Positions 57,759-64,000 of a DNA stretch of 64,000 nt are shown here, piece by piece. Source of the DNA: Erwinia sp. S63 (GTDB lineage Bacteria > Pseudomonadota > Gammaproteobacteria > Enterobacterales > Enterobacteriaceae); the NCBI RefSeq assembly GCF_016625195.1, contig NZ_JACVUP010000001.1, positions 682,001-746,000 of the forward strand. Reading direction: 5' to 3'. The stretch's first letter is position 1, and the number at the start of each line of letters is the position of its first letter. Made by a program: the position numbers and the translations under genes. The notes beneath the pieces were generated by a model. That model had not been told where the DNA came from. It saw only the letters and a list, made by a program, of their open reading frames with translations, and did not search any database.

Positions 57759-57907
57759 CAGCTTCTCTCCATATCAGCCGCACAGGCTGCAGCCAGTTTC
57801 TGCGTAAAAGCCCACCCAATGCCGCAGCGAAAGTCAGTAAATACACTGACGCGGTTAAGTACACACACGGTAAATATCCAGACGTTGTTTAAGCGCAGGA
57901 ATTTCAT
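57755..57907 (-). CDS. 50-residue small prophage protein
   Basis: ATG at 57907 preceded by GGGGGAAAACCAAC; product MKFLRLNNVWIFTVCVLNRV ... ending AADMERSW. One hydrophobic N-terminal segment (about 10-18). Coupled by a four-base overlap to the ParE-like gene. Too short for most ORF screens, but ribosome site and coupling support it. Confidence 0.6.
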   Translation of the reverse strand: MKFLRLNNVWIFTVCVLNRVSVFTDFRCGIGWAFTQKLAAACAADMERSW

Positions 57908-58010
57908 GTTGGTTTTCCCCCTTATGATTTCCACACTGATAACCCCCGTCTATCGAAGCGAGAATCATTAACGTGTGGATGGATGAAAGCCGTCGTTGTT
58001 AAATCAGTGC

Positions 58011-58268
58011 ATGACGACATATCGAGTGAAGATCGGGTTTCATAACCCGTCGGGCCTGACGTTCAGGCTGTTAGATGAGATTCTGGAACCTCAGCGGTTC
58101 TGGCGCATAACCGCCAGCGATGGTCAGTTTCGGTATCACATGGAATACGAATATGAAGCTGAGGGTCGGGACCTGTGTGCGGTCTGCTCACTGGCTTATT
58201 CTCAGGCGTGTCGGGTGAATAAATGTCCCCTGGTGCTGGTGGAGGAACGGTTGACAGCCCTGCTTTAA
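58011..58268 (+). CDS. Small cysteine-rich protein on the plus strand
   Basis: 85 residues (MTTYRVKIGFHNPSGLTFRL ...) with four cysteines in CAVC-x8-C-x4-C, which may bind a metal. No other gene competes for this stretch, but no good ribosome site is seen. The frame is open four codons further upstream without ATG. Unknown function. Confidence 0.5.
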   Translation: MTTYRVKIGFHNPSGLTFRLLDEILEPQRFWRITASDGQFRYHMEYEYEAEGRDLCAVCSLAYSQACRVNKCPLVLVEERLTALL

Positions 58269-58424
58269 CCTCTGAATAGTTGCCTGTTTTTCATTACATA
58301 AGGCGAGGTGGTTCTCGCGTACCTTAGGGGAGAGTCACAGGACCAGCTACCTGAGAAGAACAAGGAATTACAGATGCTTAATGCAGAGTTGTCGGGTCTT
58401 TAACAGGCAGATAGACAAATAAAA

Positions 58425-58712
58425 ATGGAACTTCGCGAAGAAAATAAAAAAATCGAGATGTTTGCTTTGCAGGCTGCCAATTATGACCTTCACACCACGG
58501 ATGGAGGATCTACGGTTTATCGCTCTAAGAAACCTGCCGACACGGATGTTCAGTTTCACTATCTTTGTGCTCACTGCCACAGCGGCAGTAAGGTATCGAT
58601 ACTTCAGCCGAAGCCAGAACGCAGTCAGCATGGTGGTTTTTTTATCCATTACTGCCCCCTGTGCAAAAATGAATTTCGAATGAATATGGTTACGGCGAGG
58701 GAGTTGCTTTAA
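58425..58712 (+). CDS. Zinc-ribbon-like protein, possibly truncated by an upstream stop codon
   Basis: 95 residues. A helical N-terminus (MELREENKKIEMFALQAANY) is followed by a zinc-knuckle pair CAHC and CPLC. The ATG at 58425 has no ribosome site. An in-frame ATG at 58374 does (AAGGAA, six bases off), but its reading ends at TAA 58401 after nine codons that continue the same coiled-coil style (LNAELSGL). Removing that stop would give a 112-residue product, so the gene may be a recent nonsense mutant or a two-part reading. Confidence 0.6.
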   Translation: MELREENKKIEMFALQAANYDLHTTDGGSTVYRSKKPADTDVQFHYLCAHCHSGSKVSILQPKPERSQHGGFFIHYCPLCKNEFRMNMVTARELL

Positions 58713-58763
58713 ACGGTGCGGCCGTTCCCTCATTGATCCCGATTTAGAGGCTATGCGTACTGG

Positions 58764-58892
58764 AAAAAAAAGGTCCCGCACGAGGCGGGACCAAAGTGGT
58801 GTTCAGTACTGCTAACTGAACGACCAAGGCCCTGAGCGGGCTTGCGCTACTGCTTTCTCTAGCTGCTGGACGAGGAGTCAGGTTCCCCTGAC
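58764..58892 (-). ncRNA. Putative prophage small RNA, about 129 nt
   Basis: On the minus strand, a TATAAA -10 element (58899-58904) is followed, at the predicted start, by a hairpin GTCAGG-GGAA-CCTGAC (58892-58877). Two further hairpins, including TTCAG-N9-CTGAA (58803-58821), precede a strong terminator GGTCCCGC-CTCGT-GCGGGACC (58792-58772) with eight T residues. No long ORF. The -35 element is weak. It may also be a processed 3' UTR of the 88-residue gene upstream. Confidence 0.5.
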
Positions 58893-58945
58893 ACCTTATT
58901 TATAACTACATTACAGATTCAGTTTTCTGACAAAAAGACGTCTGT

Positions 58946-59212
58946 TTATTGTGCTTCCTCGCAGTCAGCTTCCTTTTCGCATGAACAACACTTTGGCCTT
59001 AGATCAGGATGATGCACAAAAACAGGGTCGGCTAATTCTGCAATCATGACTTCGACAGCGAGTTGAACCTTTTCCATATATATTTGGGCCTCCTCTTCAG
59101 AAACCTTTCCTTCCTTTTGGTAGTGATACACATAACCTACGGAATCACTCAGTTCACGTGAGATGTTTAAGACTGCCTGACTGATACGAACGGCGGCTTC
59201 ACGATATTGCAT
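58946..59212 (-). CDS. Small prophage protein, 88 residues
   Basis: Helical body (AVRISQAVLNISRELSDSVG ...) and a cysteine-rich tail (CCSCEKEADCEEAQ). GAGGAG lies seven bases before the ATG. Unknown function; part of the leftward early transcript, followed by the putative sRNA. Confidence 0.65.
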   Translation of the reverse strand: MQYREAAVRISQAVLNISRELSDSVGYVYHYQKEGKVSEEEAQIYMEKVQLAVEVMIAELADPVFVHHPDLRPKCCSCEKEADCEEAQ

Positions 59213-59404
59213 GGTGGTACTCCTCGTTGATATGACCCTGATGGGTCAGTGTTGGTATGAGTTAGTGTTCGGTAGTGAATATGGGTGGACAGACAAAGGC
59301 TAAAAAAGCGGGATTCTGAATTTAACAACCTGTACTGATGAACTGGTGGGTCAGGATTCTGGCCTAAACTCAGGTAGTCCGTTTAATCAATTCAGGAGTC
59401 TTCA

Positions 59405-60253
59405 ATGACGCAGGAACTCAGCAAAGCACCTGTCCCCGATATCGCCGAGCATGGTGCATTTTTCCCTTCATCATTTTCCCGTGACCAGTTCACCAGCCCG
59501 GTTTCCGATCTCAGCGATACAGAGTATGAGAATCCTTACACCGGAAGCGGAAAGGTATTGGTTATCTGTGCGGACGAGCGATACCTTCCGCTTGAAAACG
59601 ACACGCTCTTTTCAACCGGTAACCATCCAGTCGAGACATTGCTGCCGATGTATCATCTGCATCAGGCGGGGTTTAATTTCGATGTGGCCACAATTTCAGG
59701 CCAGATGGCGAAGTTCGAATACTGGGCTATGCCGGAGAAAGACGAGGCCGTGGTGGGCTTTTACAACCGATGCCTGCCTCAGTTCCGCAGCCCTCTTAAA
59801 CTGGATGACATCGTGAAATCGCTGACTCCCCACAGCGACTATGTGGCCGTGTTTATACCCGGCGGTCACGGTGCTTTAATCGGTCTGCCAGAGAATGAAG
59901 CAGTGGCGCAGGTGATTCGCTGGACCCTTCAGAATGATCGGCATCTGATTTCCATCTGTCATGGCCCGGCGGCTTTCATTGCGCTGGATAAAGGGGATAA
60001 CCCGCTCAAGGGCTATGAAATCTGTGCATTTCCTGATTCTGCTGACAGGCAGACGCCAGATATGGGTTACATGCCGGGGCATCTAACCTGGTATTTTGGT
60101 GAGAAGCTTAAAGCCATGGGTATCAAGTTGATTAACGACGACATCAGGGGGACCGTGAATCAGGATCGTAATGTTCTTACCGGGGACAGTCCGTTTGCTG
60201 CGAACGCGCTGGGCAAACTTGCGGCAAGAGAATTGCTCAGAAAATACAGATAA
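59405..60253 (+). CDS. hchA: Hsp31 glyoxalase/chaperone HchA carried by the prophage
   Basis: 282 residues, one fewer than E. coli HchA. DJ-1/PfpI superfamily protein with catalytic Glu77 (NHPVETLLP), Cys185 (ISICHGPAAF), His186 and Asp214 (FPDSAD). It detoxifies methylglyoxal and is proposed to repair glycated proteins and act as a holdase chaperone. CAGGAGTCTTCA precedes the ATG. It runs opposite to its phage neighbours with its own terminator, the mark of a cargo (moron) gene. Confidence 0.94.
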   Translation: MTQELSKAPVPDIAEHGAFFPSSFSRDQFTSPVSDLSDTEYENPYTGSGKVLVICADERYLPLENDTLFSTGNHPVETLLPMYHLHQAGFNFDVATISGQMAKFEYWAMPEKDEAVVGFYNRCLPQFRSPLKLDDIVKSLTPHSDYVAVFIPGGHGALIGLPENEAVAQVIRWTLQNDRHLISICHGPAAFIALDKGDNPLKGYEICAFPDSADRQTPDMGYMPGHLTWYFGEKLKAMGIKLINDDIRGTVNQDRNVLTGDSPFAANALGKLAARELLRKYR

Positions 60254-60273
60254 TTGTAAATAAGAGGAATATG

Positions 60274-60313
60274 GCTGCTCTAAATGCTTTAACTCAGAGC
60301 AGCTATATTTTTA
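60274..60313 (+). terminator. hchA terminator
   Basis: 8-bp stem GCTGCTCT / AGAGCAGC with a 14-base loop and T-rich tail (TATATTTTTA), 20 bases after the hchA stop. Confidence 0.7.
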
Positions 60314-60385
60314 TCAGTGTCATGCATTATTTTTCTCTTTCATTACACCTCATTCTTAAAATCAGTTGCGCACTTCTATACCTGC

Positions 60386-60571
60386 CTACGAAAACATCGG
60401 ACACTTTTTCTTAATCGGTTTCGAAGTCCCAAAGCATTTACGGCGTGCATCACGAATTCGCTTCAATTCATATTCACTCGCGTTGCTATGGTATTGCGTG
60501 ATGTGAGAGTGGGGAACGCGTGGGTCAAAACATCGACAGCATACTGGACATATCACTGTGTGCTTCTTCAT
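60386..60571 (-). CDS. Small zinc-finger-like prophage protein
   Basis: 61 residues starting MKKHTVICPVCCRCFDPRVP, with CPVC, a later HSHITQYH (C2H2-like spacing) and a basic C-terminus. GAGGAGGTGTT upstream is one of the best ribosome sites in the prophage. It is the first gene left of the OL-type operators, the position of N or early control genes in lambdoid phages; whether it is a DNA- or RNA-binding regulator is inference. Confidence 0.75.
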   Translation of the reverse strand: MKKHTVICPVCCRCFDPRVPHSHITQYHSNASEYELKRIRDARRKCFGTSKPIKKKCPMFS

Positions 60572-60714
60572 AACACCTCCTCGAACAAAAGAGATCGTAC
60601 CGGATGATGCGATCTCGTTTGTTGCAAGGTAGGTGGGTTTTGCCTCTTCGGGGTCTCGCGCTAATGCACTCCTCCCGCCCGACAGTATGCTGTGCCGTTC
60701 AGCTCAGATAAACA

Positions 60715-60752
60715 ATACATAATGTATTTAACGTTGGCAATACAATATGTAT
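60715..60752. promoter_or_regulatory. OL-type operator pair
   Basis: Two 13-base sites ATAC-N5-GTAT: ATACATAATGTAT (60715-60727) and ATACAATATGTAT (60740-60752), centres 25 bases apart, on the left of cI and before the leftward early genes. The same motif occurs on the other side of cI. Between 60572 and 60860 no further gene was recognised. Confidence 0.8.
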
Positions 60753-60860
60753 TTTTTAGTGAGGCCTGTATTTCTTTGAATTGATTAGGGGAAATTTATG
60801 AATTGAATTTAAATGCTGATTTAGGGGGAAAAAGAGTGAAAAATGCTGAAGAGGTGGGTG

Positions 60861-61517
60861 TTAATGGAACCTAAGTTTAGATTCTATAGCTACGCCTAAG
60901 ATTTTGAACTCATCGTTCAGCTCAATAAAGGGCCATCTTGGATTAAGTGAAGCTAAAAACTTTTTACCAGAATCAATAACATACTGCTTGAAGCTAAGAT
61001 CATGACCATTAGGATCAACTGTCAGTACTAGATCATTCTGTATGGGCGAACGCCCACTATCAATAAGTACCAAAGAACCTGAAGGAATGCTCAACCCAGA
61101 GGTAGCTAACATAGAATCCCCTTCTACCTGATACCAAAACCCTTGGCCTTTCAGAGCTGCTCCAGACTCAATCCATTCAGTAGCCGTAATAGCTGAAGAA
61201 TTTTCGAGTAAATCATAAAGGTGATTATTAATAATCTCTTTTGTAACCAGTGGGTAACAATGAGTGTTCTTTAACGCACCTTGTTTTGAGCAGCTTTCGC
61301 CAGATGGGGTAAGAAGACCATCACTGTTAACGCTGAAGTTATCAATACCCAAGATATGTAGTATTTGCGCTATTTCTTCAAGCCCAGGACTGCGCCTTTC
61401 GTTTAGCCAATGGCTTACGGCACCCGGGGTAAGCCCAAGACGCTCAGCTAGTTTTTCTTGAGTAATGCCCAAGCTTTTCATTTGAGCTTTGGCAAGGTCA
61501 TTCCATCTCTTTAGCAT
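60861..61517 (-). CDS. cI: CI-type repressor, S24 peptidase fold, without the usual cleavage dipeptide
   Basis: 218 residues. N-terminal HTH (about 17-37, TQEKLAERLGLTPGAVSHWL) and C-terminal S24 domain with Ser135 (VEGDSM) and Lys177 (SFKQYV). In self-cleaving CI proteins an Ala-Gly or Cys-Gly lies about 35-45 residues before the Ser; here the matching stretch reads YPLVTKEIINN, without it. Start at 61517 (MLKRWNDLAK); the upstream frame is not family-like. It sits between OL and OR clusters and keeps the prophage silent. Confidence 0.88.
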   Translation of the reverse strand: MLKRWNDLAKAQMKSLGITQEKLAERLGLTPGAVSHWLNERRSPGLEEIAQILHILGIDNFSVNSDGLLTPSGESCSKQGALKNTHCYPLVTKEIINNHLYDLLENSSAITATEWIESGAALKGQGFWYQVEGDSMLATSGLSIPSGSLVLIDSGRSPIQNDLVLTVDPNGHDLSFKQYVIDSGKKFLASLNPRWPFIELNDEFKILGVAIESKLRFH

Positions 61518-61526
61518 GTCGTAATT

Positions 61527-61597
61527 ATACAATCTGTATAAATATCGGCGACACACAAAACGTATCCCTGCTTGCTGCCAATAAATACGTATTGTAT
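61527..61597. promoter_or_regulatory. OR-type operator cluster
   Basis: Two clear ATAC-N5-GTAT sites, ATACAATCTGTAT (61527-61539) and ATACGTATTGTAT (61585-61597), and a one-mismatch site ACACAAAACGTAT (61553-61565) between them. They lie between divergent cI and cro, as OR1-OR3 in lambda. Confidence 0.8.
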
Positions 61598-61621
61598 AGT
61601 TCGATCAACTTGGAGGTAAGC

Positions 61622-61840
61622 ATGAACAACTTAAAATCCTTTAGAGAACTATCTGGGCTAACGCAGGCTGAATTAGCTTGCTTGGCTGGATGCACTCCTG
61701 GTGCCATATGTCATTGGGAAAACGGTAAGAGAAAAATGGACATACAACTTTGCCACAAATTCGTTTGCATTTTTAAAAACTATGGCATTCACATCAGTGT
61801 AGAAGACATTTACCCCCCATCAACAAATTACATGGAATGA
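61622..61840 (+). CDS. cro: Cro-like repressor
   Basis: 72 residues with an HTH (GLTQAELACLAGCTPGAICHWE), GGAGGTAAGC before the ATG at 61622. Divergent from cI with the OR cluster between. It should favour lytic growth by binding the same operators. Confidence 0.85.
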   Translation: MNNLKSFRELSGLTQAELACLAGCTPGAICHWENGKRKMDIQLCHKFVCIFKNYGIHISVEDIYPPSTNYME

Positions 61841-61895
61841 TTAAATGTCAACTAATTCAATAGCCTGGTGGCAAATTAAAAATTGAGGACTTTAT

Positions 61896-62237
61896 ATGCT
61901 AAAGCATGCAAAAACTAGCAAATGCGACAGTAAATCAACGATAGGGCGTCATCTTCTGACTGTCGCGCATAAAGCGTTATTGCACACGCGCCAAACCGAA
62001 GTAGCGAGGCGGCTAAACGTTGCAGACTCAACCATCCTTAGGAGAACAGAGAAATACCCAGAGATCATGGATACGCTGGCTGCCAGCGGGGTAGAAGACT
62101 TCGTATTGACTGGGGAGATGAAAGTGCCGCTGGAGCAGTACCGGTGGCTGCTTACTGTCGCCATTCAGTATGCGGAGTTCGAACTGGAACGTACAAAAGG
62201 GAAAACCCCGGACTGCGTCAACAGTACCGGGGTTTAG
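61896..62237 (+). CDS. cII: CII-like transcriptional activator
   Basis: 113 residues; HTH-like stretch RQTEVARRLNVADSTILRRT, then a family pattern of the CII class (KYPEIMDTLAASGVEDFVL). GAGGACTTTAT precedes the ATG. Position after cro and before the O-type gene is that of cII in lambdoid phages. Confidence 0.8.
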   Translation: MLKHAKTSKCDSKSTIGRHLLTVAHKALLHTRQTEVARRLNVADSTILRRTEKYPEIMDTLAASGVEDFVLTGEMKVPLEQYRWLLTVAIQYAEFELERTKGKTPDCVNSTGV

Positions 62238-62326
62238 TGCAGAACAGCTTAGCTTTCACTTAAGCCAAATCTATTATGCCGGGTGGCTCCGGCAGTGTAA
62301 ACCTCATCAACATCAGAGGGCCGGGT

Positions 62327-63955
62327 ATGTCCAGCTTGAGTTTCAATATGTTTACTTCATTAAAGACGCATCCAAAAATAAACCAACTCGCGGCGTTACT
62401 GGAGCATCCGCAGGACGGGGCACCAGGCCTGGATGTGGTCGTGGGTGGTCATCACTCCGCGATGATGACGCGGAACATCTCACGCAGTGTCGCCATTGCC
62501 TCTCTACTTGTTATCTGGAATGTCGCTAAGGAGTTTGCACAGAATGGTGTTTTTGAAAATGTCGAACTCACCTATCTAGATGTGCTGGCCGACTACCCGG
62601 GTTTTGGACAGGCAATGGTTGCCGTGGGGTGGGCAGAGTACGACAAAAAGAAACGACGGATCACGCTTTGTGGCCAGAATGATATTAAACGGGTAGGTGA
62701 AGTAAAAAAGTCCCCTGGTGCAAAACGGCAGAAGGAGTACCGGGAGAGGCTGAAGATGAAGAACTGCCTCACCGGGGGTATTACGGCCGATTACGTCGCA
62801 CGCTGCAATAGCGTTATCCAACCTCGAGAACGGGTTGTCGTCATACCCAATCTGGTTCATGAAGACAATGGCGTAACCCGTTACGGTTCGATTGTGATCG
62901 AGGGAGTGGCCTACGAAGTAACGAGCACTCCGAAATCTCATCGTCAAAGCGTAACGCAAAATGCTGTGAACGTAACGAAAGCCATAACGCAGAGCGTAAC
63001 GCTGGTGGATTCAAACGTAACGCAAAGCATAACGGACCCCGTAACGCAGAGCGTAACGGTCGATGATTCAGGCATAACGAAATACGTAACAGTTCATGCA
63101 ATCGATGAAGAATGTTACGAGGCTCGAACCCTCGCAGATGCAGCAACGGCGCGGGATTCAGGTGTAATGCAGGGCGTAACGAACAGCGTAACGGAGATAG
63201 GTTCAGGCGTAACGCAGGGCATAACGGACAGCATAACGGTTAGCGATTTCAGCATAACGCCAGGCGTAACGATCGTCGGTTTGGACGTAACGCGTGGCAC
63301 TTCAGGAGTCACGGATTTGGAAATTCCCTCGCGTGTTATACCTTCGCGCGCGTACACCCGTTTTAGTTTTTTAAGATCTAAAACACTAAGATCAAAACAT
63401 AAAACAACACACACTGCGCGCGAGGAAAATTTCACGGCTGTGGATAACTTCCAGCCAGAAATCACTTGCTGCCAGACCCGGCAAATCTGGCGAGGCGCAG
63501 CAGCGAACGACCCACAGCGGAAACGAGCCGGGTACTCCCTCTCCCTGCTATGCGAACACCGCGTCAGCGCGATGCTCAACGTCACGCAGAGCCTGACGCT
63601 GGTGAGACGTGGCGGGGAGGCCACATGCCTGACCCGAAAATCCGGAAGCACGGCTCCGCCTGCCAGTGACAAATTCAACATGTCTAGCGGCTGGCAAGCT
63701 TGCTCAGACTTCCTCGATGTCGCTAAACAGTTGGGAATAAACCTGACCCACCATCCTGACAAAACCGAGTTAGCAGAATTCACAACATACTGGGCAGAAG
63801 AGGGCGCAGCGCACACACAGAGACAGTGGGAGACCAAGCTTGCTCGATGTCTGGCAAAAGGGCGTAAACACCGCAAACGGGTGCCGAAGTTAAGAGATAT
63901 TACAATCATGCCCAGTGCTGACTATGTCATTCCGGAAGGTTTCAGAGGAGGGTAA
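62327..63955 (+). CDS. O-type phage replication protein with DnaT-like C-terminal domain
   Basis: 542 residues. N-terminal region (about 1-145: THPKINQLAALLEHP, DYPGFGQAMVAVGWAEYD) resembles phage replication initiators. Middle (about 205-325) is a repetitive V-T-rich stretch that is the translation of the iteron array. C-terminal 75 residues (ELAEFTTYWAEEGAAHTQRQ, WETKLARCL) look like the DnaT DNA-binding domain. Start at 62327 (MSSLSFNMF) has only GAGGG upstream; ATG at 62276 is an alternative. The next gene, probably a DnaC/P-like loader, would begin beyond the window. Confidence 0.8.
   Translation: MSSLSFNMFTSLKTHPKINQLAALLEHPQDGAPGLDVVVGGHHSAMMTRNISRSVAIASLLVIWNVAKEFAQNGVFENVELTYLDVLADYPGFGQAMVAVGWAEYDKKKRRITLCGQNDIKRVGEVKKSPGAKRQKEYRERLKMKNCLTGGITADYVARCNSVIQPRERVVVIPNLVHEDNGVTRYGSIVIEGVAYEVTSTPKSHRQSVTQNAVNVTKAITQSVTLVDSNVTQSITDPVTQSVTVDDSGITKYVTVHAIDEECYEARTLADAATARDSGVMQGVTNSVTEIGSGVTQGITDSITVSDFSITPGVTIVGLDVTRGTSGVTDLEIPSRVIPSRAYTRFSFLRSKTLRSKHKTTHTAREENFTAVDNFQPEITCCQTRQIWRGAAANDPQRKRAGYSLSLLCEHRVSAMLNVTQSLTLVRRGGEATCLTRKSGSTAPPASDKFNMSSGWQACSDFLDVAKQLGINLTHHPDKTELAEFTTYWAEEGAAHTQRQWETKLARCLAKGRKHRKRVPKLRDITIMPSADYVIPEGFRGG
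62950..63292 (+). repeat. Iteron array of the phage replication origin
   Basis: Seventeen exact copies of CRTAACG (CGTAACG or CATAACG) plus two variants (CGTAACA at 63085, TGTAATG at 63163), all in the same orientation, inside the O-type gene. Neighbouring copies are 12 or 21 bases apart (for example 62971, 62983, 62995, 63016, 63028, 63040, 63052, 63073), so repeats are phased with both reading frame and helix. Presumed binding sites of the O-type protein itself. Confidence 0.82.
63361..63410. other. A+T-rich candidate unwinding element
   Basis: Stretch of about 50 bases with very high A+T, starting TTTTAGTTTTTTAAGATC, containing TTTTAG...CTAAAA and repeated AAGATC and AAAACA pieces. It follows the iterons by about 70 bases, the place where lambda-type origins melt. 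Confidence 0.6.
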
Positions 63956-64000
63956 GAACTCAATTTGTTAAGACATTCATCGAAACATGTAAGGGTTTAC

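Larger units (their letters stand above)
44246..64000. mobile_element. Rac-like lambdoid prophage, left and early regions (right end outside window)
   Basis: From ttcA to the window edge: integrase, excisionase, cargo genes, RecE/RecT-like recombination pair, left-arm early genes, CI-type repressor with two operator clusters, Cro, CII and an O-like replication gene with internal origin. Gene order is that of a lambdoid phage. Late genes, lysis and attR are not included, so completeness cannot be judged. Several patches (47-49 kb, 60.7-62 kb) are visibly more A+T-rich than the host backbone. Confidence 0.9.

Noticed and set aside
57604-57864. 86-codon minus-strand frame overlapping the two small coupled genes
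   Set aside because: No ribosome site, and its frame competes with the two genes that have good sites and a four-base coupling overlap.
60317-60607. 96-codon plus-strand frame over the zinc-finger-like gene
   Set aside because: It has no ribosome site, and the minus-strand gene has GAGGAGGTGTT and a clear Cys/His pattern.
62950-63292. Regular short repeats considered as a CRISPR array
   Set aside because: Repeat units are only 7 bases, spacing is 12 or 21 bases, and the stretch is open as part of a long ORF. There are no 25-40-base repeats or cas genes.
63115-63909. 264-codon minus-strand frame opposite the O-type gene
   Set aside because: Low-complexity reading of the antisense of the iteron region, no family resemblance, no ribosome site. 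The plus-strand gene has recognisable ends.
44246-64000. Prophage considered as an anti-phage defence island
   Set aside because: No restriction, abortive-infection or retron components were recognised; the contents are phage functions, adhesion and stress genes.

Overview
The window is a chromosomal segment of an enterobacterium, most likely of the Pantoea/Erwinia group (Erwiniaceae). Its first 44 kb carries the gene order known from the 28-30 min region of Escherichia coli: acnA-ribA-pgpB-lapAB-pyrF-yciH-osmB, then rpfR(pdeR)-rnb, then fabI-sapFDCBA-pspF/pspABCD-ycjXF-tyrR-tpx-ycjG-mpaA-mppA-zntB-fnrS-ttcA. Lineage-specific genes sit between these blocks: araD, kdgT with a KdgR operator, an rpfF-type diffusible-signal synthase facing its receptor rpfR, a CstA-family transporter with a YbdD-like partner, a YdeP-like molybdoenzyme, a PTS IIBC permease, a LysR regulator and a tandem AhpD-fold protein.

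Region by region. 1-6.9 kb: central metabolism and envelope genes (aconitase, riboflavin, lipid phosphatase, LPS control, pyrimidines, an osmotic lipoprotein). 7-12.1 kb: sugar-acid and pentose genes and the DSF/c-di-GMP module. 12.2-23.3 kb: transporters, RNase II and redox genes. 23.5-29.7 kb: fabI and the sap transporter operon. 29.7-35.6 kb: RyhB sRNA, a long palindromic repeat, a decayed copy of the pspF 3' end, and the phage-shock regulon with its sigma-54 promoter. 35.8-43.3 kb: tyrR, tpx, murein-peptide recycling genes, zntB, the FNR-activated sRNA FnrS and a tiny proline-rich protein. 43.3 kb: ttcA, whose 5' end is the apparent attachment site.

From about 44.25 kb to the right edge the window is a Rac-like lambdoid prophage. 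The right end lies outside, so attR, late genes and lysis genes are not seen. From the left it holds integrase, excisionase, an SRAP (YedK) gene, an orphan YadA-type membrane anchor, a complete FGL-type chaperone-usher adhesin operon, an ANR-family regulator, a RecT/RecE-like recombination pair, two pentapeptide-repeat proteins and several small genes. A probable sRNA, an hchA (Hsp31) cargo gene, and the immunity region (CI, Cro, CII) with two clusters of ATAC-N5-GTAT operators follow. It ends with an O-type replication gene that contains an array of about 19 CRTAACG iterons followed by an A+T-rich stretch, the likely phage origin.

How the parts fit: the chromosomal part is a stable backbone in which short non-coding genes (ryhB, fnrS) and operators are readable from the sequence. 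The prophage part is the accessory and more surprising half. It couples ordinary phage functions to surface adhesion (chaperone-usher fimbria, YadA-like anchor, ANR regulator) and stress protection (SRAP, Hsp31). No tRNA, rRNA, CRISPR array or complete insertion sequence was seen.
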